Below are positions 46,523-57,675 of a stretch of 64,000 bases of DNA, in pieces. Each line of letters opens with the position of its first letter. Position 1 is the first letter of the stretch. This DNA comes from Volvox africanus (Eukaryota > Chlorophyta > Chlorophyceae > Chlamydomonadales > Volvocaceae): the NCBI GenBank assembly GCA_030268105.1, contig BSDZ01000116.1, positions 620,001-684,000 of the forward strand. Reading direction: 5' to 3'. The notes beneath the pieces are model-generated. The model was not told the origin of the DNA, did not search any database, and saw only the letters and a program-made list of their open reading frames with translations. Made by a program: the position numbers and the translations under genes.

Positions 46523-49231
46523 TCACAAGCGCTGCACAAGCATGTTTGGCAGGGCGTTAAAAGCGGCGGGAAGACTGCTGGCCGGGGAATCCAGCCCACT
46601 GTCCAGGTTCATCTCTGAGTCCTCGACCTGCAAGGAGACAGGCGGAAAAATAATAGCACGGAGAAACGATTTCAGCAACATGCGAAAGGAAGCACAGCAT
46701 GAGCGCCGCGCAATGTGACACGCCGCGCAAGTTTGACCTCCCGTTCCGCCTTCGGTCGCAACCACGACCTAAATCAAGGAGACACCCACCTTGGGCATCG
46801 CAATGTCAATAGCGATAGTTGAACCCTTCAGCCGGTGCTGGCCATGACTGACTACGCGCTGGATAGCGGCGTCCGTCTCAAAGGTTACGAAGCCAAAGCC
46901 GCGATGCTCTGCCTTGTTGTCCTTGGCCTTGGGCAAGTACACGTCCATCACATAGCCAAAGCGCATGAAGTACTCCTTCACATCGGCCTCACTGGTGTCC
47001 TTTGTCAACTTGCCGATGAAGATACGGGGACCCGCCCTGTGGGATTGGTTACGACCAAGTTGCAAGGCGATATTTCGTGTACTGACCGTTTGACCTAAGG
47101 TTCCATGAACATGCTCTCAACCCGGCTTGAGCTCAATCCCAGGCCAATTACCTTGCGTTCGCAATCGCCGGATTCTCCATGCGCTTCAGTGTCGAGTCAA
47201 GTGAACGCCGCCCCGACGCCGCCACCATCATCTGCCGGACGGCCGCTGCCCCCAGCGAGTTAAGCTCCTGCAGCATTGTTTGCCCTGAAATGCCGCCGAG
47301 GGCCGACTGCTTACTCGCAAGGCTGTTTGAAAGGAGGCTAGTAGCCGCGGAAAGGTCGCCCCCAAGGCCCACCATTGGCATGGTGCCATTCAGACTGCTT
47401 ATTCCATTGCTGGTGAGAGCAGTCATGTGCGCATTGACGCCACTGACGTTCTCGCTCAGCGTGGCCGTCTTGGCGAGTGTCTGCAACGCTGCTGTCGTAG
47501 CCGCGGCCGCAGCGGCAGCGGTGGAGCTGGTTCCGTTAAGACCCAGACCCAAGTTGATGCCCAGCGCTTGGCTTGTCGCAGCTCGCAGTGCGGGGCTCAC
47601 TGCAGACGCTAAGCCTTCGGGCAGCAGATTAGGAGCACAGAGTAGGACGTGTGATGAGTAAGAAGACATTTGGAGAAACAGGTAAGGGAGATATTCTAAT
47701 GATAAGATCCAGTTAGTGATGCCGTTCGACTAACACAATAATATTAGACCGAACAAGCCCGAAACCTGCAGGACAGCTTGCACACCGTATATTTAAAGCC
47801 CCATATAGATGCCATACCGTTCGCATTGTTCATAAGCGAGGCACTCGTCGTTAACGATGTAGGGTTCAGCTCCATCATGTCAATGCCGTTGCGGCCCATC
47901 ATCCCTCCGATGTCCCGCTCCTCTGACAAAGACCGGAGGTTGTTGAAGGTGGCGTCGATGGTGCCAGGGGATATAAGGTTGTTATTCATGTTGACGATGC
48001 TGCCCAGCCCGGGCCCGATGATGCCCGACCCTGGACCACGAAGTAAATGGCGCCAGATCACGTTTCCGCACATGACTACGGAAGACTGATCACGAAAATC
48101 CCTTTTGCACATGAGAACGCCCTGACGAGAGAAGGCTAATAAAACGAATGCCAAGGAAAAAAGAAGTACACATCGCGGGAGGCCAGATATCTCCAGCTAC
48201 ATCACCATCCCGAAATCCTCACATGCCAAGTCACTTTCCATTCTCCCAACCCGCATTTCTTTATATATCGATATCCACGTGCGCAGCATACCGTTGTCGA
48301 AGGATCGCCTCTGTCCAGGGCCCATGGGCAGCCGTGAAAATATATTCTTTAGCGCCGTGGGCTCCTCCTTGGGAGTAGCACGGTCAATGGCGATCTCGTG
48401 CCCATTCATCCAGTGCTTGACCGCCATGACCTTCTCCACCGAGTCTGGCGACGCAAATGTGACAAACCCAATTCCGCGGTACCCCTGTTTGGAGTGGTCC
48501 TTAGGCATGTACGCATCCTGCAGCTTACCAAACCCCTCAAAGTACTGTCTGAACTGTGACTCAGTCACTGATGGGGGTATGCGCGCAACAAAAATGCGTG
48601 TCGTGCGCGGGGGTGTAGGCTCTCCCTGCCAGGGATGGAGAGAGCGGGTGGGGGTGATTGCATTCAGGTCACGTGGGGAAACGTGGAATGCTCTAGAAAA
48701 AGGGGGCCTGGGAATAAAAGGATACCGGAAACATAAACGTGATCAATCTTTGGACACCCAAACCTACCTTAGGCAAAGCAACCTTCGCCTCACACCGACG
48801 GCCATCTATCGTATGCTCCACACCCAAGGCGCGCGTGGCTGATGCCGGGTCCGCGAACGTCACGAAGCCGAAACCGCGGCTCTTGCCTGTGTACCGATCC
48901 TTCATGACCTCAGCACACTCGAGGTTCCCAAACTGCATGAAGTACATCTTGAGGGTTTCCTCGCTGCAAAGATACAAGAAGATAACGCCACGTTGGCCAT
49001 TAAGAATAACCGAAAGGGTCTTATATATCTCCTTACTCATAAGTCTGTAAGAAATTATATACCGATTATATTCACTGCAATGTAAAGGAAGACAGGATAC
49101 GACACCAAGTTGTTAGTCTCCACGCGTCCTTTCCGCACTTACGTCGTCTCCCAAGGCAGACCCAATACTGCAAGCTTGCGTGGCTGCTCGACATCAGATA
49201 TCGAGCTTAATTCGATATTCTCCTTCTCCAT
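46523..49231 (-). CDS. RNA-binding protein with three RRM domains (TDP-43/hnRNP-like)
   Basis: Seven minus-strand exons: 49231-49143, 48963-48768, 48625-48292, 48030-47818, 47608-47152, 47036-46790 and 46627-46523. They join in phase to 546 residues. RRM1 (residues ~20-95) starts KLAVLGLPWETTEETLKMYF and has RGFGFVTF as RNP1. RRM2 (~98-175) has TRIFVARIPPSVTESQF and YRGIGFVTF. A ~220-residue Asn/Ala/Ser/Gly/Met-rich region follows. RRM3 (~430-510) has RIFIGKLTKDTSEADVKEYF, FGYVMDVYLPK and RGFGFVTF. RRM1 resembles TDP-43 RRM1 (VLGLPWKTTEQDLKEYF) and RRM3 resembles TDP-43 RRM2 (MDVFIPK). The middle RRM and the position of the low-complexity region differ. A nuclear role in splicing or mRNA metabolism is likely by family, but the targets are unknown. 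The exon 5 acceptor could also be slightly further in (TCTGCAG). Confidence 0.88.
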
Positions 49232-51504
49232 GTCTGGTGAGAAAAGGCTCGCGCCGCACGGCCAAGTTTGAGAACTAGCTTCAAAGATTTCTGCAAACAG
49301 CGCTAGCTGCGTTTCATAAACTCAATGACCTGGATAGATCTGCAAGGGGTCGCAAAACAACCCTCAGGAGAAAATCGAAGGACGAGTTCCAAAGAAGAGA
49401 ACAAGTTCGACCCGAGGGAACACCAGTCGAAACAAGGAAAGCATACATGATTGTATTGATGCATATAGTAATCCTTCAATGGTAAGCAAGAGCGCTATTT
49501 CTCTTCTGCCTGTGGGTGACGAAATGCAGCGGTTGGCGCCGCACCTTTCGTTTCGCTCTGAAGTACGCTCGCTGCTGAAAACGATAGGGCCTCCCCTTCG
49601 ATACAAAAGATGTTTGGGCTGGCTCCAACCCGAGTTGTGGCGCGAGAAGAATCTTTGAGACGCTGAAGAGTGCGCAGAACAAAATAGTAAAAGTCAGACA
49701 AAAACTGTAACAGGCAGCTTGCCGAAAATGACTTTAAATAGACATAGGTGTCGGAAATACTGAAGTACCTTCTCAGGGAGGGTCCCACTTCTTACAGACG
49801 ATTCACCAAGATACGAAAATCGAATCTATATCAGGCCGTACGAAATGTACGGATGCGGTCTTCCTCAAAAAGCTTTAACTCATAACTTGCTTAGATGCCA
49901 AATTGCATTGGCAAATTCACAGAACTTGGGGATAAATACGGCGTCCTTTAGTAAGAAGTAGAAGCGCTCCTGTAAATCTGTGTAAGCTAATCGAAAATTC
50001 ATACATATATTTGACTGTAGTAAATCATACATCTAGAAACATATTCCTTTCTGAGATAAGGCCCAGCATGCTGATGTAAGGATTCAGGAAACCTTTTAGA
50101 TACGTGCTGCAGTTGTATAACTTCGTTATCTAGTTTTTAAGCGCTTAGGGAGCGTAACGATGTAAGACTATAGGCGTGCTGCTTCTGGTTGCGGGCGGTT
50201 GTTATTTCAAGCTAGGGTCACTTTATACTGGAAACGAAACACTTTTGGGGCTTAACGCGATCAGCTACACAAGGATCATCGAGACGTAATGTTGGGGGAT
50301 CATGGCAAATGTGAACTTCTTAGTGTCGTTATGCCAGCAACCAAGCACCTGTTTGCCGACATGTATATGTTCAGGTTAGTACACTGTATGACCGTCCCCA
50401 CAGATGCTTGGGCGTCATTTGGGCTCCCATTAATGTGCAAGTCGATGCAGTATGAGATGCGGGTAGGGGTCATTTCTTGGCTGATCCTGTGCTGGGGATG
50501 AGTGGATCAATCCGTGAGATGTATGAGCCAGGGGAGCAATACATCCAAGGCCCAGTCAGTGTGTAGAATAAAAGTAAAACAGTTCTAGTTACGAGACACG
50601 GCACTGCTCGTAGGGCAAGATCCTAGGCTGAGCTAAAATCGTTTGAACCCCAGTAATTTGCACTGATGCAAGCGCCATGTGTAGGCCAGTCCCATGCCAT
50701 TATTGTACCCCTACACAAACCTGATAGAGCATCCGTAAACAAGGTAAAAACCTACCACAGAACAGGATCACACAACATGCCGTCTGGCGGTATGTGATTG
50801 GATCTTCGACATCAGCAACTCCGATTTTGTATACAAACCGTGCGAGAAGCGCAATGAGTGAGGGTGTGATCCTGTGTGATGCACTCTTATTTATCTGCAA
50901 TGTGCAGTACACAACGTTAGCTGTAATTGCACTGAAAGCAGGTCCGCGGCTGATCTGGTAAATTTGATTTTGGACCGTTGACGGCCTATGGACCCACCTC
51001 CGTCCAACTCGCACCACGAGATCCGTACGGATTTTCTGTCGAGAAAAATCAGGCAAGACCTCAAAACGTTGCGCCTAATCATTAACGACGTATTTCATTG
51101 GGGACATCTTAGCCTTGACTTTATGAGGGTTTTGCTGTGCGCATAGCGTGGTCCTTCACTCCTCATGGCGTTACGGGCGACGAGTTCTGTAGACCTCCAC
51201 CAACTGTTGTTGTGTAATTATCATGTCCAGGATCAGATCAACGCACATTGGAGGATTCGGACTTCGTCTTACGATAATTCGGTAGGTATCTAGGTACCCA
51301 TCCAGAGCACATGCTCGGCAGCCATCTAGCCGACTTAGCAACGAGAAACGATTCCCGTACAGAATTCAAGTCAAGGCGGAATGGCGGAGTTGATTACTAC
51401 AGCGAAAGAAGCTCCGAAACTTTTATATACTGAAGCCAGCGTTTTAGCGATGGCTGTGTAGATCATTAGCACCAAGTAGGGCGGACACAAATATCTTATC
51501 GATT
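49232..51504. other. Unassigned intergenic stretch
   Basis: About 2.3 kb upstream of the three-RRM gene (which is on the minus strand) and upstream of the SET gene (plus strand). Open frames are short, Cys/Ser/Phe-rich and overlap on both strands. I recognise nothing. The RRM gene promoter should be at its left end. Confidence 0.45.
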
Positions 51505-51955
51505 TTGCAAGTAATAATGCAGGGCTTGATTCGTACTGTTATTAAGGCATGGGCATTTTTACCATACCATGAACTTACAAACCAATCAAGGAAACTCGGA
51601 GTCACAAGTTGGGGTCTGTCGGCAGCAATCGCGACAAAAAGGTCGACAAGCAAACATCCCTTTAGCTCATCCACAGCAGAAACAAACGAATCACTACAAT
51701 CAAATGATGATTCTCTTTCGAAAGCGGATGAGGCATGCGCGGAGCTGTACTTCACTGGCGGAACGGCGCCGGCGACAGATATCTTGGGCTCAATCAGCGT
51801 CCGCAACATAGAGGGTAAATCTGGCGAGTGATATCTGACTCTATGCATTATGCAAAAGCGTCCTTTCACTGACGGATACAGGACCGTACGATGGGCATTT
51901 TGAAGCTGCACACCTTGCACTGTTGTCTTCCACCATGCCCTGCCAGGTGTATTAC
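51505..51955 (+). CDS. Possible N-terminal exons of the SET-domain gene
   Basis: A plus-strand frame with ATGs at 51505-51517 runs to a donor at 51812 (GAG G|GTAAAT). It joins in phase to 51882-51955 (after ATACAG, before GTGTAT), giving GPYDGHFEAAHLALLSS. The two exons fit each other, and the second is followed 170 bases later by the first certain SET exon, on the same strand. The phase between them does not match, so this is either missing one exon or an unrelated small gene. A minus-strand frame of 158 codons covers the same bases and cannot be fully excluded. Confidence 0.35.
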
Positions 51956-52128
51956 ATTCAGCCGACTTTAAAGTAATAACTTGCCCTAAATTTCAGCACT
52001 GATAATTATCATCAAGCTCTATTTAAAGGCACGCTCCATTCAATAAGGGACCAAATCCTTTATCCTCCTTTTAATTCCCTGCGGCCCCACCTCGCCCATC
52101 ACCACTTACCCCATACCGACCAACGCAG

Positions 52129-55100
52129 GGAAAGGCCTTGGGCTTGTAACACACCGGGAGATGCGGCCGGGGGACTTGGTTATGGCAGTACAACCGGTAG
52201 CCATCTTGCACGGGCCGCAGGTACGCCAGCTTCCGCACATACCACAAACCCCGGTGCGCCACAGACCGAAGCGTCATTATTATAATTTGTTACCTTTCCT
52301 TTGCTTCATGGGATGCTTCTTGTCCGAGTCCCGCTCCGGGTCGCCACTGGGGCGGGAAATGGGGCTTCAAGGATGCGGCCTCATTGTTCCGGCCCTCGAC
52401 CCGGGAGAGGTGGTAGCTTCCCGTCGTTCCCCTGCCGAAATGGATATTAACATTGTTTAAGTGCTTAGGGGTGTTGGACTCCTTCTGAAGATGTTGGTTC
52501 GTTGAAATGTGATTGGATGAGTGGAATGTGAAGTGCAGAATCCTTTTTTCGAAGGAAATACTCCTACAGCCAATGATGCATCAGGATTTGTGCGGTAATT
52601 GCACATCATAAGCATAGAAGAGGAGCGTCCTCCTAAAGACGCCCCTCTTGCCGGCCGTGGGTTCATGTAACCCGTCTCATTGTTACTTTGTTTGCCAGGA
52701 CGCCATGCCACCTCCTGATGCACTCGTGGAACACTTGAAAGCTTCGTGGCCCACCATGACCCCTCAGCACCGTGCCATCGTACGGCAAATGTTCGTTGGA
52801 TCAACCACTTCATCCATTATTCCGGAGAGCGACCCAAAACAGTCGACGGACCATTACGCACAGGCAGAGCCACCGTCATTAACTGCCGCCAGCGCTGCGG
52901 CTGCCGTGGACTTTCACGCAGTCGTGTCCTACAATGCGTACGGCGATGCGTACGAGGATCTTCCCTCATTAATTCTGCGCGGTGGCGGGCCCCCTCGGAG
53001 CCACGTGGGCATTTGGCCGCACTTCAGTAATCTCAACCACGCCTGTGCGCCAAACTGCGTGCATTATGTTGTGGACTCGGTGATGGTCGTACGTGCCGTG
53101 CAGGTGGGCGGCCTTTGCCGTGTTTCCGTAATTATAATTATACCATGGGGCGCCGTTTAAAAACGTGATCAGAAGGAAGCAGGATGGCGCGTGGAATCTA
53201 CGAAAGCGAAGGATGAAGGAACCGCTCATCTCCCCTTAAGTGGCGGTAGGCTGCGAAGGTGGGAAGGCGACTGGAGCAAATTGTTGGCAACAAACCACCC
53301 ACCCCACCACGGGGTACGTTGATACCGCAAGTGCCCTCATCACTTGCACTTGATGTGAGAGATGATCAAGTGGAACCGATTCCCTGAAGTTCGGCACATT
53401 ATTACATTAATGTTTTTCAGTTGTGGCTTTAAGTTGTTATTCGAGTTTTCCCCTTATTTTGTTTGTTGCGAATAGCATATCGCCCAGGGCTCAGAACTGC
53501 TCATCTCCTACCTCGGGCGAGAAGATCTGGCGCCACGGCAAGTAAGGCAAGCGGCGCTGCAGTCTCGGTACGGCTTTGCGTGTGACTGCGCACGATGTCG
53601 TACAGAAGCTGAGCTGCCGGAGGAGCTGGAAGCGCTACTGGAGGAATTGTACGACACAACACGGCACGAGCTGGCGCTGCGGTTCGAACACCTGGCCTCG
53701 GCGGCGGCGGCTGAGGCGGAGAGGCTTGACGGCGGAGGCGCCCCTTACGACAAGTATGATGATGGTGGGGGTGCGGAGGACACTGTCGAAGGCTGCGTCG
53801 ATGGAGCCGGTGGGAGTGCATCAGGGACGGCAGCGGCGGCAGGGAGCGGTTCTAGACCAGCTGGGTCAGGTTTAACGGCTGCGGAGGTCGCAAAGCGGTC
53901 TCTGCGCAACCAGGTGCGCCATGGTCGGTTCCGGAACATGGAGGGGGGGCCTCTACATGGGACTTAGGGTTTGATCTGTGGGGGGAGAGGGAATGTAAGG
54001 TGAGGGTCAGTGAGCAGTCGCAAGGGAGCCACTGAGGGATGTGTGGGCACTTGAACCCATAGATGCACGTATTCGCACGCCGGTTCGTATGGCTCAGTAC
54101 GGCAGGGCTGCATGATCCCTTGTTTTCGGGTTACACGACTGACGTCTCTCCGCACTGATCCTAACTATATGTACGGAGTACGGGTATTTGTAAGATAATC
54201 AAGTGTTCAGCATCCAGCGCAGCTCAGGAGGGGCCCTCACAGCAGGCGACTGGGTCAACACCATGGCTCACTAGCACGTTGAAAACGGTCAAGTGAAAAC
54301 TGTCGCATAAATGTCGTATTGTCGACATAAAACTGAAAAAGAGACCATATCTTCCTCGCCTGTCCCCTTGGCTCAGGCTGATGGTTTCGGAGCCCCTATA
54401 GCCGGTTCCCGGTTGTCCTCCCTAGGGCAGCGGCTGGAAGAGTGCGCCCGACGGCTGCACCTGGCCTTACAGGTGCGAGGCGTGTACTTAATAAGGGTGT
54501 TCATAGGGATGCCACATTGCAACTCAGCGCATAAAACACCATGGAGCCCATCTCATACCTCGATGGCTATTTCTAGGGGTTTGCAGGAATGTGTGTCTTT
54601 ACGAGGGCTCGAGGGGCGACCAGATTATCGCGATAGCAGTAGCTGTGTCGGGTGTATGGATGTTTCCAGCGCGGAGTTTCCACCCTCATGGCTGCTTGTT
54701 ACGGTGTCGTGTTCCTCCATTTCGTGCCCTGGAGGGTTCCAGTGACAGGGTGCATTTTGCCGACTTAGTGCGCGATACGGCCCTCAGGATCTTCATGAGG
54801 ACGATGAGGTATGTGGAGATGTGCAAGCGTCCAACGTACAAGCAGGTGGCGGACAGCAGCTCACATCCGCAGAAGCCGCGGCAGGGGTGGCGTCACCGGC
54901 GGCAGTGACCGGGTCCGGGCGACAGCTGACACGGGTTCAAACCGCGCAGGCGGCAGCATATCAACTGCTGGAGCTGCTCCACCTGCACGCGGAGCTCGCT
55001 GCTGCGGCCGCTGTAGGCACTGGCGACGTCACCATTGCCGTAGGAACCCGGGCGAAGGCTACGGCGGCAGGCGCCCTCCAGGCGTGCTGGCATGTGCTCG

Positions 55101-56019
55101 ACGCCATTAGCAGGGGCTCGGAGCTTCAGGTACCGGCGTAATCGTCTCGCGTGCTTGTATGTGCATGTGCGCGTGTGTGTAGGTATCTGTACGGGGTCCC
55201 AGTTCAGCGTTGAGCATGTTGGGCTACATGATGCCTATGGCCGCTGGCAAGTGGGAGGCTTGATCGGAAGCGGTGGAGCGGAAAGTGCGCGGTGGAGGGA
55301 ACCTATACACCAGAGCAGCTTGAGCGGGGGCAATATGGGAAAGGGGGGAATGCGGACAGGCTACGTCGAGCTGACAGGCTACGTCGACTATATGCGGGAC
55401 GAGATATAGCGGGTAACGCCTTTCCTATAGCCACCATATGTCTTGGACATGGCGCAAACGTAGTTGGGTTCATTGCCGTGCCGCAAAGGCAGCAGAAAAT
55501 TGCTTTCGTGGACATCCATCTCCTGCTTTCACCTAGCCATCATGGACTTCCCGTCACCACCTCCGATTCCCCATGATGGTCATGTGGAGACGTTTATCCG
55601 CCTGCTTCGCCCTTCACGGGCCCTGGGACGTTTTCGCAATTTCGCAAAGTGGGAGAGCACCCGTTCCGGGGTCCCAAATGGGCAATACTATGCACTGTTT
55701 CGCCCCGAGAAGCGGCCCATCGCCCCCATCCACCCGGTCTAAGGCTTCTCTTTGCGGGTTGTCGGCCATGCAGGTGTTCCAAGCGTGTAAGTTGCTGAGT
55801 GATGCCCTGCAAGCCTCAGGCTACAGCAGCAGTAGCAAACGGGGGGATGCAAACACAGCGCGCCGGCCGCAATCACCCTCTTTAGCTCCCCAGCCCGAGG
55901 TCCGCGAGGCGGCGGCATTGCTGGGTCAATCGCTTCTGGCTCGTTACGGTCCTTTGCGGGGACAGCAGCTGACGAAGATGACACAGGCGGCAATCCGCGC
56001 CAGTCGGGGGTTCTTCTGA
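52129..56019 (+). CDS. SET-domain protein, SMYD-like, 5' end unresolved
   Basis: Plus-strand exons 52129-52220, 52699-53103, 53488-53913, 54377-54472, 54788-55129 and 55774-56019 join in phase to about 535 residues. The SET domain starts GKGLGLVTHREMRPGDLVMA. It continues to HVGIWPHFSNLNHACAPNC (the NHxCxPN core that forms the S-adenosylmethionine pocket), then GSELLISYLG and the post-SET cysteines FACDCARCRTE. SET proteins methylate lysines on histones or other proteins. The split SET with a following helical C-terminal half resembles SMYD proteins, but I see no MYND zinc finger between the halves. The C-terminal 250 residues are Ala/Gly-rich and helical. Upstream, 51505-51812 and 51882-51955 form an in-phase pair ending HFEAAHLALLSSTMPCQ. 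It may be the N-terminus but does not match the phase at 52129, so an exon is missing. Confidence 0.85.
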
Positions 56020-57675
56020 GGGAAGCTGCAGACGGAAGTCCATATTGTTGCAGTTGTTTTGGCATGCAACGTTGATTGGTTGGATGAATTGGGTACTTGG
56101 GTTGCCGCATGCAGCTTGGCTGATCAAATAGCTGCATGCACTCGCGAATGGGTACCAGGAATTCCAGGAGTCGGAGTTGACTTGAAAATCTTGAAAACAT
56201 TGTAAACCACGTGTGTACGTGTAACAGATTTAATCATCGTTCTTTGTGAGGCTATTACGAGGGGCTATAATGGCCCTGACCGCTTTTCCACAAAATATCT
56301 AGGAAATAGAGCATCAAATCCACAATCGGCAAGCGGGTGCCTGAGTTTCACACGACGTTGAGTCCATATGTATATATGCGGAATCAAATGCAAAACAGAA
56401 GTATCCTTTTCCTAGTGACGCACAGTGGCCAACATCGTAAGCACCCAAGGCAGCCTCCGCTGTTCAGCCGCCCTCACTTTTGTCCTTACTACATTGGCAA
56501 CGCTAGTTAAGATAAGCATGCTTAGCATGCAAGGCAATCCATTTGCTTAAGGTTATTTGTCATAACCAAGAAGAGTCATCTACAAATAATAACGATGATA
56601 ATGATATATCCCGATTATCTCCGTGTTTGATGTCGGTTCATCTTCATGATGCGTACGAACGTACATATGGATCAGAAAGACGGCAGGTGTAAAAGTATGA
56701 AAAGCATCGGACGTGGGACCGTGCGTGCGGATATTGCTGGAGGGAAGGGAGAGAAGAACTACAACCCTGAAAACCCTGATGCATTAAGTAGGGGGTATGT
56801 GCAGGTGCTCTCTACATTTCTATTATTTTTGGCTCAACATCAGCGTAGGTGGTGACTTTTAAGGTTTGTTCGTTGCAGACAAGAGGTAAGCAATGCTAAC
56901 GGACATCAGTGGAAAAGATTTCTTCCCTACGGCAGTACTCGGAGTGAGCGGTGGGAGTCCGGTGGGTGTGCAGAAAGATGCACAACTACGCATTCCGTCG
57001 CAACCTTGCGAAATATAAATATAAATATATATATATGCCAGCTTAGCTGCGTGCAGGTTGATGTGCGTCGACCACTTTGACCACCTTGATTTGTCATTTT
57101 TAATCTCCGTGATGTTTCAGTAATCGCTTCTGTTTATGTAATACCGTAGGCCTGGGATTTTCATGGACCGAAGGGCATCAAGTTAAGCCGTTGGCGCCCG
57201 GATCTGGATGTCTGACTAGTAGTCGGTATGACGGGTCTAGACGGGCTCGACTACAGGCGTACTGATCCATGGCCGATTTGCATGTCGGCCTCGCTGAATG
57301 GTGACCCAATGGTCGGGTTGCAATCGTAACGGAAACCGATACCCAAGCAGATCGATTCACCTCGTTTAGTCAATCGGAGGTTCGGTCAGCTTTAACAATT
57401 TGGACCGGTCTCGTACGCTGCATCAGTATGGGGATGTTCAGTCTCACTTATTTGATTCTTAGGGTATTTCCTTTTATGAATAGTTGCTTATGCGTTTCGT
57501 GCTCTCAATTCAAGCATGTTGTGAAAATTTGAAGTTCAAATTAGGTAGAAGAAGGCTGGCACTGCGAGAGCAGAACAGTTATTTAAATAGTTACGTTTAA
57601 AACAGCATATAATTTCAGTGGATATTGTGTGATAGGCTCCCCACAGCAGGAGCTGTTCTCGACTGTGGGCTATCC
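56020..57675. other. Spacer between SET and mannosyltransferase genes
   Basis: About 1.65 kb with no recognisable coding segment. It holds the SET gene 3' region and the promoter of the mannosyltransferase. GCATGCTTAGCATGC at about 56517-56531 carries two palindromic GCATGC copies. A (TATA/AAAT)n tract lies at about 57012-57038. Confidence 0.5.

Noticed and set aside
47179..47661. 160-codon plus-strand frame
   Set aside because: It is the antisense shadow of exon 5 of the three-RRM gene.
54030..54125. tRNA-like segment on the minus strand (GGGTTCAAGTGCCCA with AGGGAT/ATCCCT ends)
   Set aside because: The T-arm inner pair does not fit a seven-base loop, there is no D-loop GG, and no anticodon stem can be drawn.
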